Assembly: GCA_963701675.1 (NCBI GenBank)
Contig: OY969623.1
Coordinates: forward strand, 2,852,001-2,916,000
DNA: 64,000 nt
DNA from: G963701675 sp963701675
Lineage (GTDB): Bacteria > Planctomycetota > Planctomycetia > Gemmatales > Gemmataceae
Direction: 5' to 3'
Both the position numbers and the translations under genes were made by a program. Positions 48,640-56,443 of this stretch are shown piece by piece. Positions within the stretch are counted from its first letter, which is position 1, and each line of letters begins with the position of its first letter. The notes under the pieces were generated by a model. The model ran no database searches. It worked only from the letters and a program-made list of their open reading frames with translations, and was not told the DNA's origin.

Positions 48640-50346
48640 CTACAAGAAGAGATTTTGAATCGCCTCCAGCTCGTCGGCAACCTGTGTACAAACGTGGCGG
48701 AAATGATCGGTGAACGTCTCGTGCTCCATGAGCGCTTGCTCCGCCAGTTGATCCGCCTCTCTACCTGCGGCATGGCCCTTAGCCTTTGACCGCAATATCT
48801 GGACGGTTCGCAAGCCGGCGAGCTTTTGCGTCTGTCGTGACGTGTCGCTCTGGCATAGAAGTCTTTCGAGCAACGCGATTGTCTTCTCGTCCTTGTCGTA
48901 TTGAGCGCCTAGCGCATCGAGCCTCGCGCGAATCGGTTTTGTCTCGAACCCCTCCACGACCAGCTTCGCCAAATCCATGAACGCTTCCGCCCACTCGTCA
49001 CGGCTCGTGGTCAGCGGCGTGTTGACTCGCGCGAGCAGCTTTTCGTCTCGGAGCGACCACCATGCTACGTTGTCATCCTGCCACTTCCGGACAATCAACA
49101 GGATTCTCGTCAGGGGTTCCATGAAAGTTACCCACCTGCCCTCGAAGTCATTCGTAATGGCGCGTTCGGAGACACTTGCTTTGGGTTCCTCGTTGAAGGA
49201 AAACCAGTGCAACTGCTCTTCGTACGGGAGACTCCGCAGATCGCAGATGTAGGCGTGCACTTGGCCCGCCTTATTGACATCGATTCCTTTGAGGTGCCAT
49301 GTTGCACGGCACGACACATGGCGCTCGGCCACGGTGTATTTATCCCGATCGGCCTTGTACTTGAGTAGGACTTCGGGCCTGAAGAACGCTGGCGACAGCT
49401 CATAGGGCAGCGAGTTGCCCTCACCGTTGAAGTAATTGGCCGTAGCATTTGGGTCAGTTGAGATTCGCGCGATTCTCGTGTTACGCCAGTCGTAGGCGAT
49501 GAACTCCACGTATTTGTTGTTGGTTCGTCCAAACCATCGATCGGTGATTTGGGCAAAGACCACTTCCTTGGGACGGCGCATGCGCACGATTTGGACACCG
49601 CGCGCATAACCGGCATGACCTGGCATCACGTTCCGGTGATAAAAGAGGTGATCTTCCTCAATTTGCTGGGGCTCGTGGTTTGACCACCCGAAAAACAGGG
49701 AAGGCCGAAACAGGGTGAAGTCGAACATTCTCACCAGCGACGCGTTGGAGGCTGCCAGATATTCTTCGAGCGGTTTCCACTTGAAGGATACGAGAGCCAT
49801 GTTGCTGCCCTTGTCTTCGTGCGTGCTCACGGAGATCAGGGACTCAAGATCGCCACGCTCATCAAAACGGCAGTAGGCGCGACTTTCGGGCCGCCAGTGA
49901 ATGTCGACGAGATGCGTGTACTCTTGATGCGCCTCGTAGTAGTTTTTCCCAGGCCCCGACCGGCCCTCGAATGCTCGAGCAAATATCAGCTGCGCTGCTC
50001 CATCGAGTGTCTTGCTGGCTGTTCCCGTTAACCCACGTTCAACCCACACATCATCGCGGCCCCCTCCGGTGACATAACTCGCCATCGAGCTGTAGGAGTT
50101 GAAGTTCCAGCGCTTGAGGTCTTCCCTATCAATTGGCGCCAGCCGGTCATTCGAGACGGCCACCGAGTGAATGAACGTGTATTTGCCTGACGCATAGACC
50201 ACAAACTCATCGGCGCACGCGTTGCGCCGCAAGAAGTCCAGATGCCTTTCAGCCTCGATCCACTCTGAAAAGGAGTCGGCATCTACAGGTACCTCATCGA
50301 GTTTCTTAATTTCCTCGATTAGTTCTTTGTGTTTGTAGTTGTGCAT
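48640..50346 (-). CDS. 568-residue protein of unknown function with HEPN-like C-terminal motif
   Basis: I do not recognise a named family. The start MHNYKHKELIEEIKKLDEVP at 50346 is preferred over an earlier ATG at 50448 because the extra residues overlap the small gene upstream. Residues 1-480 are a mixed alpha/beta region rich in Trp, Tyr and Asp (HLVDIHWRPESRAYCRFDE, FRPSLFFGWSNHEP, VHAYICDLRSLPYEEQ). The last 110 residues are helical and contain R519-x5-H525 (RSKAKGH), the spacing of the catalytic HEPN RNase motif Rx4-6H, followed by HETFTDHFRHVC. It has no signal or membrane span. Neighbours are toxin-antitoxin-like genes and an HNH gene, all on the same strand. A defence or stress RNase is a reasonable guess only. 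Confidence 0.5.
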   Translation of the reverse strand: MHNYKHKELIEEIKKLDEVPVDADSFSEWIEAERHLDFLRRNACADEFVVYASGKYTFIHSVAVSNDRLAPIDREDLKRWNFNSYSSMASYVTGGGRDDVWVERGLTGTASKTLDGAAQLIFARAFEGRSGPGKNYYEAHQEYTHLVDIHWRPESRAYCRFDERGDLESLISVSTHEDKGSNMALVSFKWKPLEEYLAASNASLVRMFDFTLFRPSLFFGWSNHEPQQIEEDHLFYHRNVMPGHAGYARGVQIVRMRRPKEVVFAQITDRWFGRTNNKYVEFIAYDWRNTRIARISTDPNATANYFNGEGNSLPYELSPAFFRPEVLLKYKADRDKYTVAERHVSCRATWHLKGIDVNKAGQVHAYICDLRSLPYEEQLHWFSFNEEPKASVSERAITNDFEGRWVTFMEPLTRILLIVRKWQDDNVAWWSLRDEKLLARVNTPLTTSRDEWAEAFMDLAKLVVEGFETKPIRARLDALGAQYDKDEKTIALLERLLCQSDTSRQTQKLAGLRTVQILRSKAKGHAAGREADQLAEQALMEHETFTDHFRHVCTQVADELEAIQNLFL

Positions 50347-50444
50347 TGAACTTGCCTCCCCGCGCTCGGCGCCGGTCTCCGGATCTCCCGCCCCGCGGCA
50401 GGCTCCGAGCAAAGCAACCGAAAGTGCCCGCAAGCCGTTCTCGA

Positions 50445-50645
50445 TCACGTTCGGCTGGAAATGGTCCGCCGCGCCGCCGCGCCGTGTGCCATCGGCTTCG
50501 GCTGCCGCGGAGGCAACGAGACAACTCGTCGACCGCTCGCCTGTTCCTGCGCTTTCAGATCGCGATGGATCGCCTGCAGGTCGTAACCGAACTGTTTTGC
50601 GTAAGCCTCGCGTACCTTCCGCACTTCACCAACAATATCGTCCAT
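50445..50645 (-). CDS. small antitoxin-like protein
   Basis: A 66-residue protein starting MDDIVGEVRKVREAYAKQFG, with YDLQAIHRDLKAQEQASGR then VVSLPPRQPKP. The helical first half and the SGR...PP tail resemble short planctomycete proteins that sit beside toxin or Phd-type genes. It starts two bases after the repaired stop of the Phd-like gene and ends 98 bp before the unknown 568-residue gene. Function is inferred from place only. Confidence 0.55.
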   Translation of the reverse strand: MDDIVGEVRKVREAYAKQFGYDLQAIHRDLKAQEQASGRRVVSLPPRQPKPMAHGAAARRTISSRT

Positions 50646-50647
50646 GT

Positions 50648-51036
50648 TCAATCTCCTTCTTCGGCCAGCAACTGGTCGGGTGTGCAAATCGTCGGCGGCT
50701 CATAGCCGTTCGCCCGGCAAACCGACTCGATCGGCTCGCGCAGCGTTCGCCCATCACCGCCCCGCACGCCCTTTTTGGCTTCCGCTTGTCGAATTTCCGC
50801 CGCATCTCCGCACTGCTCTCGCCGACTTCGGCCCGAACCCTGCGGCGCGATCGTTCAATGAGCTCCATGAAGCGCGGGTTCATGCTGAGGGACGCGGTTT
50901 CCAGGTCAACGTTTTCGAGCGCTACCAGAGCGGCCACGGGTTTGCCGCGTTCGGTGAGCACTACGGGGCCGCTAGCAAGTTGCTCCGCATAGGCGGCGAG
51001 CGTCGCCGTCGCATTCTTCTTGTCCACGAGTTTCAT
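50648..51036 (-). CDS. Phd/YefM-type antitoxin with long C-terminus, one frameshift
   Basis: The N-terminal half (MKLVDKKNATATLAAYAEQL, then GPVVLTERGKPVAALVALEN) is a clear Phd/YefM antitoxin domain, which binds DNA and neutralises a toxin. As read, the frame runs into an arginine/cysteine-rich tail past 50626. Restoring one A (AAAA for AAA near 50795) instead gives a sensible end (REPIESVCRANGYEPPTICT, PDQLLAEEGD) whose TGA falls two bases before the next ATG, with the ribosome site inside it. I favour the repaired reading. Confidence 0.7.
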
Positions 51037-51070
51037 TAATTCAACACCTGGCCGCCGATGATCGCTTCCT

Positions 51071-51424
51071 CTACGGCAATTCCAGCGCCGCCTTCAAACA
51101 GCCCGCTAGCTGAGTTTTGCACGGATCGGACAGGTGGCCGATTACCTGCAAGATGTTGGCTTGCTCGATGGTGAAGAGATTGTAGCAAGAGACCAATGAG
51201 GGAAAGCTAAGGCCGGACGGAGCGCCAGCGGGATCTTGCGGATCGACGAAAAGATGGCTGGGATCGCCTCGCCGGCGAAGGTTGCCGGTGATCATGGCAA
51301 TCACGGTCTTGCGAATGGTTTGATTATCACGGTCGTTTTGCACGACCAAGGCCGGCCGGACCTTTGCTTGGCCCGCATCGGTGAACGGAAAGCTGACGAT
51401 GACGACGTCGCCGCGCCGGATCAT
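51071..51424 (-). CDS. MazF/PemK-family toxin
   Basis: A 117-residue protein of the CcdB/MazF fold; family members are sequence-specific endoribonucleases. The start IRRGDVVIVSFPFTDAGQAK, the KVRPALVVQND core and FPSLVSCYNLFTIEQANI are typical. Its ATG overlaps the stop of the small upstream gene by 4 bp, the usual antitoxin-toxin coupling. Complete. Confidence 0.85.
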   Translation of the reverse strand: MIRRGDVVIVSFPFTDAGQAKVRPALVVQNDRDNQTIRKTVIAMITGNLRRRGDPSHLFVDPQDPAGAPSGLSFPSLVSCYNLFTIEQANILQVIGHLSDPCKTQLAGCLKAALELP

Positions 51425-51672
51425 GGCCGCTGTCCATATTTCTGCTGGTAGAAGGCCAAGGTCGGATCGCCGGCATCGTCGTCGCGCATGGCCTGATTGA
51501 CGAGGGCGGCAACTTGCCGCATGTCAGGTTCGTCATCCGTGATGAGGCGGCGAAAGCGCTCGAACACGTCGACGCCGAGCAGTACGTACGCCTTTTGGTT
51601 TCGCGGATCAACGAGTCGCGGCGCGGCTTCGGCATCCACGGCGCGTTGTTCTTCTATTGACAGTTCAATCAT
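51421..51672 (-). CDS. probable antitoxin of the MazF-like toxin
   Basis: An 83-residue acidic protein (MIELSIEEQRAVDAEAAPRL and RNQKAYVLLGVDVFERFRRL), followed by a charged tail ending AFYQQKYGQRP. It lacks the AbrB/MazE fold signature but sits immediately upstream of, and overlaps by 4 bp, the MazF-like gene, so it is most likely the cognate antitoxin. The LVDPRNQKAYVLL step is seen in other planctomycete antitoxin candidates. Confidence 0.65.
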   Translation of the reverse strand: MIELSIEEQRAVDAEAAPRLVDPRNQKAYVLLGVDVFERFRRLITDDEPDMRQVAALVNQAMRDDDAGDPTLAFYQQKYGQRP

Positions 51673-51955
51673 TGCCTGCTCCTTCTTTCGGCATCTTAGC
51701 CCGCGCCTTGCCGGTACGTCAATTCCATCCGCGCTCGTGGTCCGTGGCCACGCACTTTTTCAGATCAGTTTGTAGCCACTGCCGCCGGCCGCGGCTTCCA
51801 CAAACTAGTGTGCGACATACTTTCCAAAGTGAGAACCCGGACCTGACCCTGGAACACACCGGCTACATGCATAATCCCCCACCTCCCGTTCATGTGGACG
51901 CGGCGCGCACAAAAACGCAAGATAGACCACAAGCGCGGGGGCGACGGACGAATTC

Positions 51956-52893
51956 ATGGCAGTAGACGAGCTCACATGGGGCGAAGCGCCGCCGTCGTAT
52001 TGTCGCGACGGAGCGGTGGCCATTGGCAACTTTGACGGCGTGCATCGTGGGCATGCCGCGCTATTGGCAGAACTGCGCCATCAAGCGGATACGCTGGAAG
52101 GGCCTGCGGTGGCCGTGACTTTTGATCCGCCGCCGCAGCAGTTGTTGCGTCCACCTCCGTATCAACCGCTTTTGTCAAAAGCTCGTCAGCGTGCCCGGCG
52201 AATGTGGCAGTATGGCGCCGACCATGTCATTATCTTGCGAACCACTCCGACACTTTTGCAAGTTCCGGCGAATGAGTTTTTCCATGAGTTCGTCCTGCGG
52301 CAAATGCGGGCGAAATCGATGGTCGAAGGCGTCAATTTCGGCTTCGGCCGCGACCGGGAAGGAAACGTCGAAACCCTGAAACGCCTTTGTCAAGAAAACA
52401 ACCTGCGCCTGGTGATAGTTCCACCGCAAGAATGGAAGGGGAGCATTGTTTCCAGCAGTCGAGTGGCGCGGCACTATTGAAGGGAAATGTCCGCGAAGCC
52501 GCCGAAATGCTTCGGCGATTCTATCGACTGAACGGCATTGTCGGTACCGGTAAGCACCGCGGACACCAGCTCGGGTTTCCGACGGCGAACCTGGAGCAGG
52601 TCGAGACACTGGTTCCGGCCGACGGCGTGTATGCGGTTCGTGTTCACCATGAGACCGAGGCCTGGCCCGGAGCGGCCAACGTTGGATCGAACCCTACTTT
52701 CGGCGAGAGCGAACGCAAAATTGAGGTTCATCTGATCGGCTTCAACGGCGACCTCGTCGGACAGTCGTTGGGAGTGGAGTTCGTCGAGCGGCTTCGGGAC
52801 ACCCAAACGTTTCCCTCCGTCGACCAATTGGTGGCGCAACTTCGCCTCGACGTCGAAAGAGCACGCCAAATAGTGATCGAAACGAAACGGTGA
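51956..52893 (+). CDS. ribF: riboflavin kinase/FAD synthetase, one frameshift
   Basis: A bifunctional enzyme making FMN and FAD. The adenylyltransferase half has VAIGNFDGVHRGHAALLAEL near residue 20 and VEGVNFGFGRDREG near 120. The kinase half has GKHRGHQLGFPTANLE and AANVGSNPTFGE. The frame breaks between 52466 and 52473, right after SIVSSSRV, where one G missing from a GGG run would join the halves into about 313 residues. It is followed four bases later by the NifU-like gene. Confidence 0.9.
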
Positions 52894-52897
52894 CGCG

Positions 52898-53133
52898 GTG
52901 AGCGAGAACCTAATGGAAGCCGTGGCGAAGGTGTTGGCGGACGAGGTTGCCCCGGCACTAGGCATGGACGCGACCGCGATAGAGGTGGTGGGTGTCGACG
53001 GCGGCGTTGTCCAGGTGCGACTTACCGGCGCCGTGGCGCCTGTCCGAGCAGCGTCATGTCGGTCGTCATGGGCATCGAGCAGGAACTCCGCCGTCACCTC
53101 CCGCAAGTAGAGTACCTCGAAGCAGTGCCGTAA
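52898..53133 (+). CDS. NifU C-terminal-domain Fe-S scaffold, one frameshift
   Basis: A 78-residue protein. It starts MSENLMEAVAKVLADEVAPA, with VVGVDGGVVQVRLTGA. After a one-base loss near 53032 the other frame supplies CGACPSSVMSVVMGIEQELR ending in VEYLEAVP. The restored CxxC is the cluster-binding pair of NfuA/NifU C-terminal domains, which deliver iron-sulfur clusters. The neighbouring genes do not show which client it serves. Confidence 0.82.
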
Positions 53134-53234
53134 TGGGGTAGCATACGGTCTTGAGCCGTTGTACAAAGGATTAACGGCCATTTCTGGCAGCGCGAAAAGT
53201 TCCAACCCGCGAGCAATCTTCCAGGAGTTTGTTG

Positions 53235-53900
53235 ATGGAAGCCTTCAAGGATTTCGTTACCCGTGAATGGTACTTCGCCGCTCCGATGTTCCTGATGTCG
53301 CTGGTGGCATTGATCCTGGTTATCTGGCGACTGCTGTTGAACATGAATGCCCGGACGAATATGAACGAGTTTCTTCCGGCATTTCAGCAGCGCCTGGAAA
53401 AAGACGGGATCACCGGCGCACTCGACTTTTGCCGAAAGCGCACGGACGTGATCCCCCGCCGACTCTTCACGGCCGGGTTGGAGACATCCAAGCAAGGCCT
53501 TGCGGCGGTCCGCCGGTCCATGGCGAACGTCATTGAACTGGAAATCTTGCCGGACCTGAACTTCCTCCTCGCGCCGATTCTGGCCATTGCAAAGATCGCC
53601 ACGATGGTGGGCCTGCTCGGTACGGTCATCAGTATGATCAAGACGTTCTCGGCCATCCAGGCCACTCCGGGAAACCCGTCCGGTCATTCGCGCGACATCG
53701 GTTTGGCGCTGTTCGCCACGGCCCTTGGATTGATGACCGCCATTCCACTGGTATTTGCCCACGTTCTTTTCAAAGATTGGATCGCCCGCTTCGAGGTGAA
53801 GATGAAAAGCGCGGCCCAAAAACTGCTGCTCCTAATTCAGGCAGCCAAGCCGCCTGCAGGTAAGCCGGCGCCCAGCGATTCCGCGGTGTTGCGACGCTAA
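53235..53900 (+). CDS. exbB: MotA/TolQ/ExbB proton channel protein
   Basis: A 221-residue inner-membrane protein with three hydrophobic spans (AAPMFLMSLVALILVIW, LLAPILAIAKIATMVGLLG and a span at LALFATALGLMTAIPLVFAH). The second and third spans carry the conserved pore residues of the ExbB family. The ATG at 53235 has AGGAG eight bases upstream. It forms a unit with two exbD genes just downstream. Confidence 0.85.
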   Translation: MEAFKDFVTREWYFAAPMFLMSLVALILVIWRLLLNMNARTNMNEFLPAFQQRLEKDGITGALDFCRKRTDVIPRRLFTAGLETSKQGLAAVRRSMANVIELEILPDLNFLLAPILAIAKIATMVGLLGTVISMIKTFSAIQATPGNPSGHSRDIGLALFATALGLMTAIPLVFAHVLFKDWIARFEVKMKSAAQKLLLLIQAAKPPAGKPAPSDSAVLRR

Positions 53901-53906
53901 CACGCC

Positions 53907-54650
53907 ATGGCCAAGAAACCGCAAACTTTTGACGTATGGGTTGTCGAGACCAACACCGTGTACAGGCAAGTTCCGTACACGGTGGTGACCGACTGGGCCC
54001 AGCAAGGCCGACTCCTCGCCGACGACCAGGTTCGGCCGACGGGGACAGAACAATGGATTGCCCTAAGCGACTTATCCGCATTCAAACCCTATATGCCCGC
54101 CGTTGAACCGATGCGCGCCGACGACCAGGCCGAGGCGCTGGAACCGGTTCAAGTCGAGTTCAGTTGGCGAGCCCGTGGAGAAGACTTGGACGATGATGTC
54201 GACATGATTCCGCTCATCGACATCAGCCTGGTCTTGCTCATCTTTTTCATGATGACAGCCACGGTGGGCGGCGTCGGCGGTATCTTCAATACTCCACCGG
54301 CCGAGCATCACCTCTTGGAAGTCAACGCCGAAATGTATTGGATCGGCATCCATCGCGGAACACCGACCGCCGATGGCGTTGAGCGCTATACGTATTCCTT
54401 AGGCCAGGGCGACGCCGGCACACCGGTCGAATTCAAAGATCAGGAAACGCCCGACGCCGTCATGCAGGCACTTCGCGATCGACTGAGCCAGGAACAAAAG
54501 CCCGTACAACTCCGCATTCGCGCCGACAAGCACCTACCGTGTGAATTAATCATTCAAACGATGACCACGGAGTTGGACAAACTCCGCGGCTTCGCCCCCG
54601 GGCGCATCGGCAAGCTTTACACCGAGGTCAGCCAAAAGGAACGACGATGA
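53907..54650 (+). CDS. exbD: GYF-ExbD/TolR fusion protein (first copy)
   Basis: A 247-residue protein. The N-terminus (1-60) resembles a GYF_2 domain (VDVWVVETNTVYRQVPY, TDWAQQGRLLADDQVRPTG). Then comes an acidic linker and the ExbD core with PLIDISLVLLIFFMM, whose Asp is the proton-path residue, and a periplasmic domain with PDAVMQALRDRLSQEQ and VQLRIRADKHL. Overlaps the next gene by 4 bp. GYF domains bind proline-rich partners, so this half may recruit a cytoplasmic protein. Confidence 0.78.
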   Translation: MAKKPQTFDVWVVETNTVYRQVPYTVVTDWAQQGRLLADDQVRPTGTEQWIALSDLSAFKPYMPAVEPMRADDQAEALEPVQVEFSWRARGEDLDDDVDMIPLIDISLVLLIFFMMTATVGGVGGIFNTPPAEHHLLEVNAEMYWIGIHRGTPTADGVERYTYSLGQGDAGTPVEFKDQETPDAVMQALRDRLSQEQKPVQLRIRADKHLPCELIIQTMTTELDKLRGFAPGRIGKLYTEVSQKERR

Positions 54651-55276
54651 CGTACAACGTCCGTCATGAAGGTTCACCGCGTTCGATCGACGGGCTAATG
54701 AAGGCCCAAGTCGTCGAAGGGCTGCAAGACGGTCTGTGGGAACCGACCGACGAAGTCATGGGCGCCGAGGACGGGCAATGGACCGCGATCGAGAATCACA
54801 CCGACTTTGCGGAGACTGCCCTTGACCTGGAGCCGCCGCCACCGAAAGTCCATGAAGACGAAACTCGTCTCGACATGAACCCGCTCATCGACGTGGCGCT
54901 CGTGCTGTTGATTTTCTTCATTCTGACGACGAGCTATGCCGCGATGCAGAAGGTGATGGACATGCCGGGGAATACTGGCCGGGACACCAATCAACCGATC
55001 AAAATGACCAAGGCGCAGATTGATCAGCTAATGGTGAAAGTCGTTGCGCGTTCCGAAGACGGCCGCAAAGTCATCAAGGTCGAGGATAAAGAAGTTGCTG
55101 AGCCCAACCTTCGCTCGGAACTCGCACAATTCGCGCGCTCCAAGGGCAGAACGAATCTCCTCATCGATGCCCAAGGCGTCGATTTCGGCACGGTCGTCGC
55201 CATCCAGGACGCCGCCAAAGGCGCTGGATACGAGATGATTTACTTCCCGACGCGAAAGACGACCGGCCAGCGTTAG
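54647..55276 (+). CDS. exbD: GYF-like ExbD/TolR protein (second copy)
   Basis: A 209-residue paralogue of the preceding gene. A degraded GYF-like N-terminus (about 10-60: DGLMKAQVVEGLQDGLWEPT, then GQWTAIENHTDF) leads to the membrane span NPLIDVALVLLIFFILTT with the key Asp, and a periplasmic domain ending GYEMIYFPTRK. Together with ExbB this could drive an outer-membrane energy-coupling or division-linked Tol/Ton motor. The convergent gene beyond may be its TonB-like partner. Confidence 0.78.
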   Translation: MTYNVRHEGSPRSIDGLMKAQVVEGLQDGLWEPTDEVMGAEDGQWTAIENHTDFAETALDLEPPPPKVHEDETRLDMNPLIDVALVLLIFFILTTSYAAMQKVMDMPGNTGRDTNQPIKMTKAQIDQLMVKVVARSEDGRKVIKVEDKEVAEPNLRSELAQFARSKGRTNLLIDAQGVDFGTVVAIQDAAKGAGYEMIYFPTRKTTGQR

Positions 55277-55286
55277 CGGTTACCAC

Positions 55287-56324
55287 CTATCGTTGGAACT
55301 CTACCTCTGGCGTGTACTTCCCGCCGCGGCGAACAATTCGGAAACGCGTCTCCCTGATCTGGTGCTCGGCCCGGTTGCGGAACTTTTGCTCCTTCTGCGT
55401 GAGTTCCTGCTCCAGCGACTCTGGGAAGAACGCAACAAAATGCGGCGGTGGAATGGGTATCCGAAGCGACATGGCCAGCGATTGCACTGAATCGGGTTTG
55501 TCGTCGATCCAGAAGATGCGCTTGATGGAATCGAGATCTTCGATTTCTCCGCTCGCCGGCGGATTCAAGTCGCGGATGACGCGATAGCCGCCTTTCGGTT
55601 CCGGAATCGCGATGATGGCGCCGAGTTCACGAAGCTGAGCCAGGTAATCGTTGCCGTCGCGGGTGTTGAACTGCATTTTCCAACGCAGGATTCGGGCTTC
55701 TCGGTCGAGCCGCGCCTTGCCGGTCCCTGTTCCCGGACCTTTTTCTTTGCCTATGCCGGAACCCTCGCCGCCGCCCTTCCCCGGACCTCCACGGCCTTTG
55801 CCGGGCGGCGTCAGCCCTTTGACCAACTGTGCACGGGCTTTCTCCTCGACGCCGCGCAGTTTCTGCAGAGCTTCCTTTGCGTTGTCGTCAATCTCAATCA
55901 CGCGATCACTGGCAAGAAGGTCGCCGAGCGGCACACCCTCGGTGACGACCGAATCCAGTTTCTCCGTGGGCGTCGGCGCCGGCGAGATTTCCTGATCCGG
56001 CTGTTTAATCGCCTCCTTTGCCACCTTGGGATCCAAATCACCCGGGTTCTCGGTCCCCACTCCTTCGGTATGGCCGCCGCCACCCTCGGGTTCGACCATG
56101 CCGACCGGAAGGGGCTTGGCATCGTCGCTATCTTTGATCGCGAGCCGCACCAGGGCGAAAATCAACAAGCCCAACAGGGTGTAGATCGCCACAGATATGA
56201 CGGCGGACCACGGAAATTCATGATGCGGTGAGTAGCGATGCCAGAACTTCTTATCCGGCGGAATGCGAACCTTCTTGGCGGTCTTGACTTGATTATCGCT
56301 CACGATGGTGGGTGCTTCAGACAT
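55287..56324 (-). CDS. single-span, TonB-like protein of unknown function
   Basis: A 345-residue protein. A short basic cytoplasmic start is followed by one span (AVISVAIYTLLGLLIFALVRL), a Gly/Glu/Pro-rich periplasmic linker (for example GRGGPGKGGGEGSGIGKEKG) and a C-terminal region (about 210-345) with LDREARILRWKMQFNTRDGN, DYLAQLRELGAI and FVAFFPESLEQELTQKEQKF. The layout is TonB-like but no TonB C-terminal motif is evident. It converges on the exbB-exbD-exbD genes, 10 bp away, and is probably their partner (inference). Confidence 0.6.
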   Translation of the reverse strand: MSEAPTIVSDNQVKTAKKVRIPPDKKFWHRYSPHHEFPWSAVISVAIYTLLGLLIFALVRLAIKDSDDAKPLPVGMVEPEGGGGHTEGVGTENPGDLDPKVAKEAIKQPDQEISPAPTPTEKLDSVVTEGVPLGDLLASDRVIEIDDNAKEALQKLRGVEEKARAQLVKGLTPPGKGRGGPGKGGGEGSGIGKEKGPGTGTGKARLDREARILRWKMQFNTRDGNDYLAQLRELGAIIAIPEPKGGYRVIRDLNPPASGEIEDLDSIKRIFWIDDKPDSVQSLAMSLRIPIPPPHFVAFFPESLEQELTQKEQKFRNRAEHQIRETRFRIVRRGGKYTPEVEFQR

Positions 56325-56393
56325 GACATACCTCAGGTTTGACGTGCATGAACCTTATTGGAGAATACCCGTTTGGGTTCGGCAGTGCAAACC

Positions 56394-56443
56394 GTTTAGC
56401 CGCGGTTCGTAGAACCGCGTAGCTCTGCGAGCCGCGGCTAAAC
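56394..56443 (-). terminator. GC-rich hairpin at the rnr 3' end
   Basis: GTTTAGCCGCGG (56394-56405) and CCGCGGCTAAAC (56432-56443) are perfect 12-base complements. The rnr stop codon lies within the structure. There is no long U-run, so it may act as a Rho-assisted terminator or 3'-end block before the TonB-like gene. Confidence 0.55.
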
